This document shows positions 50,392 through 59,503 of a stretch of 64,000 nucleotides of DNA, piece by piece (position 1 is the stretch's first letter; each line of letters starts with the position of its first letter). The position numbers were made by a program, and so were the translations under genes. The notes below the pieces were generated by a model. The model made no database searches. It saw only the letters and a program-made list of their open reading frames with translations, and was not told the DNA's origin. This stretch comes from RI-43 sp033764725. Its GTDB lineage: Bacteria; Pseudomonadota; Alphaproteobacteria; Caulobacterales; Aquidulcibacteraceae. The stretch is taken from positions 1 through 64,000 of the forward strand of contig JANRIR010000007.1 in NCBI GenBank assembly GCA_033764725.1, given 5' to 3'.

Positions 50392-52374
50392 TCATGCGGC
50401 GGATTTCGCCTTGCGCAGGATGTCCTCTGCGCGCCGGCCGACGACCTCGACCCGGTGGTCGAAGGCCGCATCGAGCGTGCCGAGCCCTTGCGTCATCGCG
50501 CGCAGATCGACGATGAAATCCTGCCGTTCGGCTTGCGGCAGATAGGCCTCGATCACATCCCATCCCGCCCAATCGGGGCGCGCGGAAAAGCCGAGGATTT
50601 GGCCGTGTCGCGCCGAGATGGCGGAGGTCACTTTTGCAGTAGCCGCGTTCGGCGTGCAGATCGTGAGTTTTTCGATCGGCTCCAGGAGATAGGGCTCGCC
50701 CGCAGCCAACGCATCGCTCATCGCGGCGCGCCCAGCCTGGCGGAAGGCGATCTCGGAGGAATCGACGCTGTGATACGATCCGTCGATCAGCGTCACCTCG
50801 ACATCGGCGACGGCGAAGCCCAGCGGGCCTTTCGCCATCGCGTCCCGCACGCCAAGTTCGACGGCTGGAATCCAGTTTTTCGGCACCACGCCGCCGGCAA
50901 TGGTTTCGCCGAAGGAAAAATCATGACCGCGCGCGGCCGGCTTCACCGACAAAACGACGTCGCCGAACTGGCCGTGGCCGCCGGATTGTTTCTTGTGACG
51001 GCCGCGCTGCGTCACGGGACGCCGGATGGTTTCGCGGTAGGGCACGGCGGGCGCGGCGACGGACACCTCCACGCCATAGCGCTTCTTGAGTTTCTCAAGC
51101 GTTACGCGCAGATGCGCCTCGCCCTGGCCGCACAGCGTCATTTCGTGGGTTTCGGTATTGAGCGCGACGGTGAGGCCGGCGTCTTCCTCGCAGACTTTCG
51201 CCAGCGCAGCCGACACTTTCACGTCATCCTTGCGGTCGAGCGGCGCGATCGCGCGCTGATAGACGGGCGCGTAGGCTTGCGCCAAGGCGGAGAGGTCCGG
51301 CGGCGCGCCCGCGAGCGACAGCGCGGTGCCGCTGCGCGCGCCGTCGATCTTGCCGAGCGCGACGATATCGCCCTGCGCGGCCTTGTCGATCTTCTTCATG
51401 CCCGCGGCTTGAAATACGCCGCTGACGCGCGCCTTGGCGCCGTTGGCGGCGAGCAGCTCGGCGCCGTCGGGAATGTCGCCGCCGAGCGCGCGCGCGATGG
51501 TCATTTTGCCGGCCTGACCGGCGTGCGAAACCCGCAGCACATAGGCGCCGGGCGCGGCGAAGCTCAGGCGACCGGCGAGCGCGTCCGGCGTCGGCGCGTC
51601 GTGCCGCAGCGCTTTCAGCAGGCGTCGCACGCCGAAACCGAGCGCAGCGGATCCGAACAGCACCGGCGTTATCCGCCCGTCGCGCGTTTCCCGCACGAGG
51701 TCGCCGAACACCAGATGCAGATCGGGCTCGGCGTCGCTGAGCAATTGCTCCATCAACGCGTCGTCGAAATCCGCTAATTGCTCAAGCATGTGAAAGCGCG
51801 CCTCGCTCTCGCGCGCGGAAATCTCCGCCGGCATCGCGATGCGGGCGGATGGCTTGCCGGGCTGGTAGGCGTAGGCGCGCTCGAGCGCGAGATCGACGAA
51901 GCCTGAGACGCGGTCGTCGCTCCAGATCGGCAGCTGGCGCGCCACCAGCGGTGAGGCAGACAGCGGCTGCAGCGCCGCCAAGAGATCGCGGACGCGCCCG
52001 CGCGCGGTCTCGATGCGATTGATGAACACCATGTGCGGCGTGCGCAGCCGCTCGACCGCCTTGAAATAGGGCTGCGCCAGCGCCGCTTTTTCGGGATCGG
52101 GGTCGAGCACGAGCACGGCGAGGTCGGCGGCGGGCAGCGCGGCGTTCATGTCGTGCACGAATTCCAACGCGCCGGGCGTATCGATGAGCGCGAAGCGATC
52201 TTCCATGAACTCGAACCCGGAGATCGCCGTTTCGGTGGTTTGACCGCGCGTTTCGGGCGTGACGGCGCCCGGCCCGGCGGCGGCGGCCAATTGCTGGGCC
52301 AAGGCGGTCTTGCCGGCGCCGCTCGGCCCCGCCAGCGCGATCGCGCGAACACATCCCGCTGCGCGTGCCGACAT
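50392..52374 (-). CDS. elongation factor G-like GTPase
   Basis: 660 residues, shorter than EF-G (about 700). All later EF-G domains are recognisable: the domain II strand region, domain III (SAALAKVCEEDAGLTV), domain IV (GRHKKQSGGHGQFGDVVLSVKP) and domain V (EPIEKLTICTP). The G domain is degenerate: P-loop GPSGAGKT in place of AHIDAGKTT, DTPG kept, and NRIE where NKxD should be. Such EF-G-like paralogues are found in many Proteobacteria; function unresolved. Altered guanine recognition is implied. The normal fusA is not in the window. Confidence 0.88.
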   Translation of the reverse strand: MSARAAGCVRAIALAGPSGAGKTALAQQLAAAAGPGAVTPETRGQTTETAISGFEFMEDRFALIDTPGALEFVHDMNAALPAADLAVLVLDPDPEKAALAQPYFKAVERLRTPHMVFINRIETARGRVRDLLAALQPLSASPLVARQLPIWSDDRVSGFVDLALERAYAYQPGKPSARIAMPAEISARESEARFHMLEQLADFDDALMEQLLSDAEPDLHLVFGDLVRETRDGRITPVLFGSAALGFGVRRLLKALRHDAPTPDALAGRLSFAAPGAYVLRVSHAGQAGKMTIARALGGDIPDGAELLAANGAKARVSGVFQAAGMKKIDKAAQGDIVALGKIDGARSGTALSLAGAPPDLSALAQAYAPVYQRAIAPLDRKDDVKVSAALAKVCEEDAGLTVALNTETHEMTLCGQGEAHLRVTLEKLKKRYGVEVSVAAPAVPYRETIRRPVTQRGRHKKQSGGHGQFGDVVLSVKPAARGHDFSFGETIAGGVVPKNWIPAVELGVRDAMAKGPLGFAVADVEVTLIDGSYHSVDSSEIAFRQAGRAAMSDALAAGEPYLLEPIEKLTICTPNAATAKVTSAISARHGQILGFSARPDWAGWDVIEAYLPQAERQDFIVDLRAMTQGLGTLDAAFDHRVEVVGRRAEDILRKAKSAA

Positions 52375-52547
52375 GTCTGGTCTCTCCCTGGGGTGACCGG
52401 GCTTGGCGCCCGCTTTTGCGGGTCATGACACACCCGCCGCAGCGCTGACGCAAGGGCACGTCCTTGACCCCTGTCGGCGCGACGGCGCACGCTACGCTCC
52501 CAAGACGCCGCGGCCCTGCGCGCGGCCGCGCAGGGAGGCGAAACGCC

Positions 52548-53762
52548 ATGAGCAGACCGAAATTGCGCTTCGGCGCCTTCATCGCGCCGTTTCATGCGCT
52601 CGACGAAAACCCCACCCTCGCGCTGGAGCGCGATCTCGATCTCGTCGTCCATATGGACAAGCTCGGTTATGACGAGGCCTGGATCGGCGAGCACCATTCC
52701 GCCGGCTATGAACTCATCGCCAGCCCGGAATTGTTCATCGCCACGGTCGCGGAGCGCACGCGCCACATCCGCCTCGGCACGGGCGTGTCGTCCTTGCCGT
52801 ATCATCATCCCCTTATGCTCGCCGACCGGATCAATCAGCTCGATCACATCACCCGCGGACGGGTGATGTTCGGCGTCGGCCCCGGCGCGCTGCCGAGCGA
52901 CGCGTTCATGATGGGCATTCCGGTCGCGGCTCAGCGCGACCGCATGGACGAGGCGCTCGATGTGCTGGCCGCGCTCCTGCGCGGCGAAACCGTCACCCGG
53001 CAGACCGATTGGTTCACGCTCAACGAAGCGCGCCTGCAGATGACGCCGTACACGCGCCCGCATGTGGAGATCGCGGTGGCGAGCCAGGTCTCGCCCACTG
53101 GCGCGCGCGCGGCGGGGCGTCACGGCTTCGGGCTCCTCTCCATCGGCGCCACGCAAACCGGCGGCTTCAACGCGCTCGCCTCCAATTGGGCGATCGCGGA
53201 GGAGATGGCGGCGACGCACGGCAAAACCATGGACCGCGCCGCCTGGGGCCTCGTCGGGCCGGTGCATGTCGCGGAAACGCGCGAACAGGCCCGGGCCAAT
53301 GTGCGCTTCGGGCTTGAGAAATGGCTTTATTATTTCCGCGAAGTCGCGGCCTTGCCGATGGCGGCGGAGGATGGCGGCGATCCTGTCGATCGCATGATCG
53401 AAAGCGGCATCGCCGTGATCGGCACGCCGGATGACGCCGTCGCGCAAATCGAACGCCTCGAGAAGCAATCCGGCGGTTTCGGCGCGTTTTTGCAGATGGC
53501 GCACAATTGGGCGGATTTCGAAGCGACGAAGCGTTCGTACGAATTGATGGCGCGCTACGTGTTCCCGAAATTCCAGGGCGCGAACGAGAACCGCGTCGCC
53601 TCGCTGGAATGGGCGCGCGACAACCGGGAAGGCTTCATCGGCGAAGCGCGCATGGCCGTGGGCATGCGCGTGGCCCAGCACATCCAGGAAAAGGGCGCCG
53701 ACAAGATCGCGCCGGAAATTCTCGCGGCCATGGGCATGAGCCCGAAGACCGCAGCGGAATAG
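52548..53762 (+). CDS. LLM-class flavin-dependent oxidoreductase, limonene-monooxygenase-like
   Basis: 404 residues from ATG 52548 (AGGGAGG upstream). Luciferase-like TIM barrel: LRFGAFIAPFHALDENP, DEAWIGEHHSAGYEL, RLGTGVSSLPYHHPLMLADR and GVGPGALPSDAFMMG. This pattern resembles limonene 1,2-monooxygenase (LimB) and related F420/FMN enzymes that need a separate flavin reductase. A zinc alcohol dehydrogenase is encoded next to it on the other strand, so a terpene or alcohol catabolic function is possible. It is separate from the monooxygenase domain inside the NRPS. Confidence 0.87.
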   Translation: MSRPKLRFGAFIAPFHALDENPTLALERDLDLVVHMDKLGYDEAWIGEHHSAGYELIASPELFIATVAERTRHIRLGTGVSSLPYHHPLMLADRINQLDHITRGRVMFGVGPGALPSDAFMMGIPVAAQRDRMDEALDVLAALLRGETVTRQTDWFTLNEARLQMTPYTRPHVEIAVASQVSPTGARAAGRHGFGLLSIGATQTGGFNALASNWAIAEEMAATHGKTMDRAAWGLVGPVHVAETREQARANVRFGLEKWLYYFREVAALPMAAEDGGDPVDRMIESGIAVIGTPDDAVAQIERLEKQSGGFGAFLQMAHNWADFEATKRSYELMARYVFPKFQGANENRVASLEWARDNREGFIGEARMAVGMRVAQHIQEKGADKIAPEILAAMGMSPKTAAE

Positions 53763-53774
53763 CCGCCTGCGCGG

Positions 53775-54854
53775 TCAGCGCCACGGCTCCACGACGATTT
53801 TCACGTCGGCCTCCGGGTTGGACAGGCGCGTGAACGCCGCCGGCACCTCGTCGAGCCCGATGCGCGAGGTGATGATGGCGCGCGCATTGATGCGGCCCTC
53901 GGCGATATCGCGCAGCGTGGCGGCGAATTCCTCCGGCGAATAGCCGAGCACGAAGGTGAGTTCGAGTTCCTTGTTGATCGCCAGCGACGGCTCGATGCGG
54001 TCGCTTTCCATGCACACGCCGGCCACCACGATCTGCGATCCCGGCGGCGCGCCTTCGATCAGGCCTTGCAACACGCCCGGCGCGCCGACGCATTCGAACA
54101 CGATCGGCCGCGCGACCGCCTGGCCGGATGCGCGCGCCCATTGCGCCTCCAGCATCGAGGCCGGCACGTTGAACGCGCGCCATTGCGCGTGCGGGCTTTC
54201 CTTGGCGGGATCGACAATCACGTCTGCGCCCAGCGTTTCGGCCGCGCGCCGCCGCGTCGGCGAAAAGTCGGCCGCGATCACCGGCCCGTGGCCGCGCGCC
54301 TTGAGGGCGGCGATCACCGCCAGGCCGACGGGACCGCACCCGACGACGAGGCAGGCCGAGCCCTTCTCCAGCCTGGCCTTGGCCACGGCGTGCGCGCCGA
54401 CGGCGAACGGCTCGGTCATGGCCGCGACGTCGCTGTCGAGCCCATTGGGCACCGGGATCAGCATCGCCTCCGACAGCACCATGCGCTCGGCGTAGCCGCC
54501 GGGATAAAGATTAGAATAGCCGACCACCTCGAAGCCGCCCTGCGGATTGGTCGTGGCTGGCACCGACACCACGCGCGTTCCCGCTTTCAGCGCGCCGCTC
54601 GCGCCGGGGCCATGCTCCAGCACCTCGGCGCAGAATTCGTGCCCGAACACCATGTCCATGGAAGGATCGGCGGCCCCGCCGCCGCCGGCGCGCTTGGCGA
54701 GGTCGATCATGCGGTCGAGATGGTGCAGGGCGTGCAGGTCCGAGCCGCAGATGCCGCACGCAAGCGTCTTCACCCGCACCTGGCCGGCGCCCAAGGGCGG
54801 ATCGGCGATCTCTTCGCACAGCAGTTTGGCCTGACGGCGGATCACGGCGCGCAT
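53775..54854 (-). CDS. zinc-binding alcohol dehydrogenase (MDR family)
   Basis: 359 residues from ATG 54854 (GAGGGAGG upstream). Zinc ligands: Cys in CGICGSDLHALHH and the GHE of VFGHEFCAEV. The nucleotide domain shows VVGCGPVGLAVIAALKARG and VIAADFSPTRRRAAE. The usual four-Cys structural zinc lobe is replaced by a Gly-rich insertion (KRAGGGGAADP). It converges on the luciferase-like monooxygenase gene 12 bases away and diverges from the cyclase gene. Substrate unknown. Confidence 0.87.
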   Translation of the reverse strand: MRAVIRRQAKLLCEEIADPPLGAGQVRVKTLACGICGSDLHALHHLDRMIDLAKRAGGGGAADPSMDMVFGHEFCAEVLEHGPGASGALKAGTRVVSVPATTNPQGGFEVVGYSNLYPGGYAERMVLSEAMLIPVPNGLDSDVAAMTEPFAVGAHAVAKARLEKGSACLVVGCGPVGLAVIAALKARGHGPVIAADFSPTRRRAAETLGADVIVDPAKESPHAQWRAFNVPASMLEAQWARASGQAVARPIVFECVGAPGVLQGLIEGAPPGSQIVVAGVCMESDRIEPSLAINKELELTFVLGYSPEEFAATLRDIAEGRINARAIITSRIGLDEVPAAFTRLSNPEADVKIVVEPWR

Positions 54855-54931
54855 GGCGGCCTCCCTCTGGTTTTTGCGTTTCTCGTCAGAGGGTATGCTA
54901 AGACCGCCGCGCCGCGCGAGGGAGGCGCCTG

Positions 54932-57022
54932 ATGGCAAAAAATGCGCGCCGCCTGGCAGCGATCGTCGCGGTGGACATCGTCGGCTATTCCGCGCTCACC
55001 GAGCGCAGCGCAGAAGCCGCCGCCGCCGCGGTGGCGCAGGTGCGCGCCGCAATCGAGCGCAGCGCCGCGCGCTTCGAGGGCCGCATCTTCAACACCGCCG
55101 GCGACGGGTTCATGCTGGAATTCGCCCGCGGGCGCGACGCGCTCGCCTTCGGGATCGATCTGCTGCGCCGCCTGGAGGAGGGGCCCGCGGTGCGCGTCGG
55201 GGCCGATCTCGGCGAAGTGCTCGGCGCGCCGGACGGCGATGTGCTGGGCCACAGCGTGAACGTCGCCGCCCGCCTGATGGCGCTGGCCGAGCCGCGCGGG
55301 CTGATGGCGTCGGATGTGCTCAAGGCGCAGCTGAGCGGGCGGCTGGCGCGGCTGTTTCTGCACCAGGGCCCGGTGCAGTTGGACAAGATGCGCACCACGG
55401 TCCAGGTCTATGCGCTCGCCGGAAAGGTCGGCCCTGTGGGGCGGCTGCGGCTGGCGGTGCGCCGGCCTTGGCGCGCAGCGCTCGGTGCAGGCCTCGCCGC
55501 GCTCATCGCTGGCGCCGCGTGGTTCGCCGCGCAGGAGCCGGACGGCGCCCCGATGATCGCGGTGCTGCCGTTCGAGGCCGCCGGCGGCGATCGCCAGCAG
55601 CGCATGGCCGAAGGCGTCGCCGACGACATCATCATGACTTTAACGCGCGTCGAGGGCGTGGGCGTGGCCGCGCGCGCCTCCAGTTTCGCGCTGGCCGATC
55701 TGACGCCCGACGCGGTCGCCGCCAGGCTTGGCGTCCGCTACGTGCTCGACGGGCTTGTGCGCCATGAAGACGGCGTCTGGCGCATCGACGCGCATTTCAT
55801 CGACGCGCGCCGGAACCGCACGCTCTGGGCCGAGCGCTTCCAGTCCCACGACGGCGATGTTTCCGGATTGCAGCAACAAATCGCCGCTTCCGTCGTGGCG
55901 GCCGTCACCGGCGTCGCAGCGCCCGAAACGCAGCCTGCGCCGCCGGTGAGCGAGCCGGTGTACAGGCTCTATCTAGAAGGTCGGCGGGCCCGGCTGACGC
56001 GGCAGCCCGCCCAGGTGGCGTTCGCCATCGGGGCGCTCGAGCAGGTCGTGGCCCAGGCGCCGGCGTTCGCGCGCGGCTGGTCCGAGCTCGCCGGCGCGCA
56101 ATTGATCCGCGCCAGCCAATGGGCCAACGCCGAGACGCCCGACCGCACCGCCGCGGCGCGGCTGCGGGCCGCTGCGCGGCGCAGCGCCGAGACAGCCTTG
56201 TCTCTCGACGAGCAGGACGGTTACGCGCTGGCGGTGCTGGCCGGCCTTGAGCCGCCCGGACGCTGGCGTGAAACGCGCGCACTGCTCGACCGAGCCGCAG
56301 CCGCCGCGCCCGGCGACGCCAATGTGCTGCGCGCGCGCGGCAATCTTTTGAGCGACATGGGCTATTTCAGCGTCGCGCTCGCCGATCTCGAACGCGCGCG
56401 CGCTCTCGATCCGCTCGACCCTCAAATCGCGCTGATCTGGACGCTGGAGGCGCTCGGCGGCCATGGCCGCGCGCGCGATGCGCTGGCGCGCGCCGCAACC
56501 GATTGGCCGCAGGAGACGTGGAACACGCGCCTGCTGTTCGCACTGTTCGATCGCGACTTCGCTGCAGCGACCGCGCTGCTTGCTTCGCCGGATCGCCCTG
56601 ATCTCCGCGAGGATGCGATGGCGCGCTGGCGCCGCACCATCGCGGCGCTGCAGCGTCCGCGCGGCGCGCGCGGCGATGCGATCGCGGCGTGGCGCAGTTT
56701 CGCGGCGGCGTCGCCCAACCGCGCCGAAGATTCCGTGCTCATGCTGTCTCTGCTCGGCGCCTATGATGACGCGTTCGCTGCCGGTGAGGCGGCTGCAGCC
56801 TTGACGCCCGCGGTCGCAGGCGGCGCGGCGCAGCTTGTGTTCCGCGCCGACATGGTCGCCGCGCCCGCTGCGGCCGGACTGATGCGCGATCCGCGGTTCG
56901 CCGATCTCATGACGGCGAGCGGGCTGGCCGCGTATTGGCGCAGCGCGGGCCAATGGCCGGATCTGTGCCGCATCGCCGAAGCGACGTGCGCGCGATTGGG
57001 CGCGGGCGCGCCTATGCGGTGA
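54932..57022 (+). CDS. class III adenylate/guanylate cyclase with membrane helix and TPR-like region
   Basis: 696 residues. Residues 1-165 form a class III cyclase domain: metal Asp15 in VAVDIVGYSAL, second Asp58 in NTAGDGFML, and LGHSVNVAARLM in the catalytic face. A membrane helix follows (ALGAGLAALIAGAAWFAA, about 178-197), then a FlgO/TolB-N-like segment (IAVLPFEAAGGDRQQRMAEGVADDI), and tetratricopeptide-like helices to the end. Cyclase in the cytoplasm and TPR in the periplasm is the likely topology. This architecture is common in rhizobia and Caulobacterales. cAMP is the probable product; the signal is unknown. Confidence 0.87.
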   Translation: MAKNARRLAAIVAVDIVGYSALTERSAEAAAAAVAQVRAAIERSAARFEGRIFNTAGDGFMLEFARGRDALAFGIDLLRRLEEGPAVRVGADLGEVLGAPDGDVLGHSVNVAARLMALAEPRGLMASDVLKAQLSGRLARLFLHQGPVQLDKMRTTVQVYALAGKVGPVGRLRLAVRRPWRAALGAGLAALIAGAAWFAAQEPDGAPMIAVLPFEAAGGDRQQRMAEGVADDIIMTLTRVEGVGVAARASSFALADLTPDAVAARLGVRYVLDGLVRHEDGVWRIDAHFIDARRNRTLWAERFQSHDGDVSGLQQQIAASVVAAVTGVAAPETQPAPPVSEPVYRLYLEGRRARLTRQPAQVAFAIGALEQVVAQAPAFARGWSELAGAQLIRASQWANAETPDRTAAARLRAAARRSAETALSLDEQDGYALAVLAGLEPPGRWRETRALLDRAAAAAPGDANVLRARGNLLSDMGYFSVALADLERARALDPLDPQIALIWTLEALGGHGRARDALARAATDWPQETWNTRLLFALFDRDFAAATALLASPDRPDLREDAMARWRRTIAALQRPRGARGDAIAAWRSFAAASPNRAEDSVLMLSLLGAYDDAFAAGEAAAALTPAVAGGAAQLVFRADMVAAPAAAGLMRDPRFADLMTASGLAAYWRSAGQWPDLCRIAEATCARLGAGAPMR

Positions 57023-58139
57023 GCGCCTCGGGAATGGCGCGCACATAACGTTCGACGTCTTCGAGCTTGCCCATCGACACCCGCGACCATTGCGTCAGCG
57101 CGCCATAGGGGCCGCGGATTTGCACGCCGCGCGCAGCCATTTTGCGCTGGAAGGCGGCGGCGTCCGGCACGTTGACGTAGATGAAGTTCGCTTCGGTCGG
57201 CAAATAGGATAGGCCCGCGGCGCGCAGGCCGGCGATCGCCATCTCGCGGCCCTCGCGCACTTTTTGTTTGGAAAAATTGAGAAATGCTTCGTCGTTGTAG
57301 CTGGCCACGGCGGCGGCGACGCTCGGCGCCGACATCCAGGACATCACATAGGCGCCGATGCGCCGCGCGTTCACTTCGCTCGACATCATGTAGCCGATGC
57401 GCATGCCCGCCATCCCGTAAATCTTGGAGAACGTGCGCGCCACGATCACGTTCTTGCCGGCGCGCACGAGGTCCATCATGGAATTGCGCGCGGGGTCGTC
57501 GGTGAGTTCATTGTAGGCTTCATCGACGAGCACCGGCGCCTTTTCGGAAACGCGCGTGCAGAAGGCGCGCAGGGCGTCTGCGTCGAGCAGCCGTCCGGTC
57601 GGGTTGTTCGGGTTGCAGATGTGCACAAGCGCGGTCGTTTCGTCGATGGCCGCCTCCATCGCCTCGAGATCGATGCTCATGTCGGCCTTGAGCGGCACGC
57701 GCCGCAGCTGCACGCCTTTGGCTTCTGCGAAACGGGCTGTCGTGTCCCAGAACAGCGACGGACAAACGATCGCGCCGTCGCGCCCGAAGGCGAGCGCGGC
57801 GGCGCTCAAGGCCTCGCCCGAGCCGGTCGACAGCGTGACCTGCGCGGGCGTGATCGCATTCTTTTCCGCGATCATCGCGGCGAGATAGGCCGTATCGCAA
57901 TAATAGGCGCCGCATCGCGTCGCTTCCGCCACCGCCGCCTGAACGCGCGGCGAGGGGCCGTACGGGTTCTCGTTGCGCGACAACAGCGCCATGCCCGGCT
58001 GTGGGCCGAACAGGTTGGGCGGCAGATGCGTTTCGCCGGCTGCAACCGCTGCTGCAGGCGTCGTGGCGCAGCCTGCGACAACGCCGGCGCCGCCGAGCGC
58101 GCCGCCCATCAGCCATCGCCGGTTCAGCATCGCGGTCAT
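57012..58139 (-). CDS. Tat-signal, lipobox-bearing PLP aminotransferase (histidinol-phosphate aminotransferase-like)
   Basis: 375 residues. The N-terminus LNRRWLMGGALGGAGVVAGC has twin arginines, a hydrophobic stretch and a lipobox Cys24, so export by Tat and lipid anchoring are both possible. The rest is fold-type I aminotransferase: LSRNENPYGPSPRV, CNPNNPTGRLLD, VDEAYNE, the PLP lysine in RTFSKIYGMAGMRIGY and the C-terminal Arg region SRVSMG. The resemblance is to HisC. An envelope-located PLP enzyme is unusual. The gene lies 27 bases after the TauE/SafE gene on the same strand and overlaps the convergent cyclase gene by 11 bases. Confidence 0.85.
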   Translation of the reverse strand: MTAMLNRRWLMGGALGGAGVVAGCATTPAAAVAAGETHLPPNLFGPQPGMALLSRNENPYGPSPRVQAAVAEATRCGAYYCDTAYLAAMIAEKNAITPAQVTLSTGSGEALSAAALAFGRDGAIVCPSLFWDTTARFAEAKGVQLRRVPLKADMSIDLEAMEAAIDETTALVHICNPNNPTGRLLDADALRAFCTRVSEKAPVLVDEAYNELTDDPARNSMMDLVRAGKNVIVARTFSKIYGMAGMRIGYMMSSEVNARRIGAYVMSWMSAPSVAAAVASYNDEAFLNFSKQKVREGREMAIAGLRAAGLSYLPTEANFIYVNVPDAAAFQRKMAARGVQIRGPYGALTQWSRVSMGKLEDVERYVRAIPEALTA

Positions 58140-58166
58140 GTGCGTCTCCCTTGCTTTCTTGGGTGG

Positions 58167-59108
58167 TCAGGTCGGATCGATGGGCGGCGCGGCGTGCGCG
58201 ACCGAAGCGGCGCGATCGAAGCCCGGCAGCGCGAACGGCCCCGCGTCGTGCAGCATCAGGCCGGCGGTGAACAGCAGATAGACGCCGAAGCACCGCTTCA
58301 GCAGGGCCGCATTGAGGCTGTGCGCGGCGGCGACGCCGATCGGCGCGGTGATCATGCTGGTCGCCACGATCGCGGCGAGCGCGATGACGTTGACGAAACC
58401 GATCGACCCGGGCGGCAGGCCCGGTTCGCCATAGCCGATGATCATGTTGCCGATCGCGCCGGGCACGGCGATCACGGCGCCGAAGCCCGCCGCCGTCGCC
58501 ACGGCGCGATGCATGGCCACGCCGCCCATCGTCATGATCAACACTGCAGGCGTTCCCCCGCCGATTCCGAGCAGCGCGCTGAAGGCGCCGAGACCGCCGC
58601 CGAGCGCGGCGCGGACGCCGCCGCGCGGCAGCGATTCCGTCTGCGGCGGGTCGCGCCCGAGGATCGGAAACAGGAAATGCAGACCCATCAGCAGGACGCC
58701 GACGCCGAAAATCACTTTCAGCGCCTGACCGTCGAGATGGTCGGCCAGCGCCACGCCTAGAGTCACGCCAAGCGCCACCCACAGCGTCCATCCTTTCAGA
58801 ATCTCGAAATCGACAGCGCCGCGCTTGGCGTGCGCCTGGACCGCGCGCAGCGAGGTGAACAGGATGGTCGCCAGCGAGGTGCCGACGGCGACATGCATGA
58901 TGCGGTCCTGGTCGCCGCCGTCCGGGGCAAACGCGGTGAACACCGCCGCCAGCGCCGGCACCACGACAAACCCGCCGCCGATGCCGAACATCCCCGCCAC
59001 CAACCCCGCGAACACGCCAGCCGCGAGCAGCGCCAGCACGAAGGGCGCAAATGTCCGCATCACATCTGACGCCGCAAGAAATGCGGTCAGGCCGCCGGCT
59101 TCGATCAC
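58167..59108 (-). CDS. TauE/SafE family permease
   Basis: 313 residues from GTG 59108 (AGGGGCG upstream); an ATG at 59060 would give 297. Around eight membrane helices. The two hallmark repeats are GLVAGMFGIGGGFVVVPAL and GAFSALLGIGGGTPAVLIM. The family exports sulfite, sulfoacetate or other sulfonates, or imports related anions. It is far from the sulfur locus, and it precedes the Tat aminotransferase in a probable two-gene operon, suggesting that the pair handles a sulfonated amino or oxo acid; that link is speculative. Confidence 0.87.
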   Translation of the reverse strand: MIEAGGLTAFLAASDVMRTFAPFVLALLAAGVFAGLVAGMFGIGGGFVVVPALAAVFTAFAPDGGDQDRIMHVAVGTSLATILFTSLRAVQAHAKRGAVDFEILKGWTLWVALGVTLGVALADHLDGQALKVIFGVGVLLMGLHFLFPILGRDPPQTESLPRGGVRAALGGGLGAFSALLGIGGGTPAVLIMTMGGVAMHRAVATAAGFGAVIAVPGAIGNMIIGYGEPGLPPGSIGFVNVIALAAIVATSMITAPIGVAAAHSLNAALLKRCFGVYLLFTAGLMLHDAGPFALPGFDRAASVAHAAPPIDPT

Positions 59109-59349
59109 GCTTCGCCCCTGACGCCGCCGCTCGCCGTGGGGCCTTGCGAGACAGCGACGCCTCAAGCGGTGCGCCCCCGTTCGCCGAACCGCAACGCGCG
59201 CCGACCGCGGCGGGCGAAATCGGCGCCCGGCGCCCGGCCGCGCGACATCTCCTGCATCGAAAGCGCGCACGCGGCAGCGGAAGTCTCCGGCCAAGCGCGG
59301 CGCCGCCGCCTTGCGATCGGGCGGCGAAGTCGGGCACAACCCGGCCTGC

Positions 59350-59422
59350 GCCGCCTTAGCTCAGCTGGTAGAGCACCTGATTTGTAATCAGGGGGTCGAG
59401 GGTTCGAGTCCCCCAGGCGGCA
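59350..59422 (+). tRNA. tRNA-Thr (TGT)
   Basis: 73 bases without encoded CCA. Acceptor arms GCCGCCT and AGGCGGC pair. Anticodon stem CCTGA/TCAGG encloses loop TTTGTAA, giving anticodon TGT (Thr). The T stem (GAGGG/CCCCC) has one A-C mismatch, the only flaw. The genome must add CCA after transcription, in contrast with tRNA-Phe here. Confidence 0.93.
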
Positions 59423-59503
59423 CGCGCCGCCGCTGCCCGGTCAGCCCTTGCCGCCCCCAGTCGCCAACCTGTAAGCGCGGGCTGACGCCGCCCGAGGATA
59501 ATC

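Noticed and set aside
50134..51777. Long plus-strand frame opposite the oxidase and EF-G-like genes
   Set aside because: Shadow of real minus-strand genes; composition is atypical and no motif or ribosome site is present.
54857..54932. Inverted GCCTCCCTC / GAGGGAGGC pair as an operator
   Set aside because: The two arms are simply the ribosome-binding sites of the divergent dehydrogenase and cyclase genes on opposite strands.
57264..58760. Long plus-strand frame opposite the aminotransferase and TauE/SafE genes
   Set aside because: His/Arg-rich shadow frame with no domain signature.
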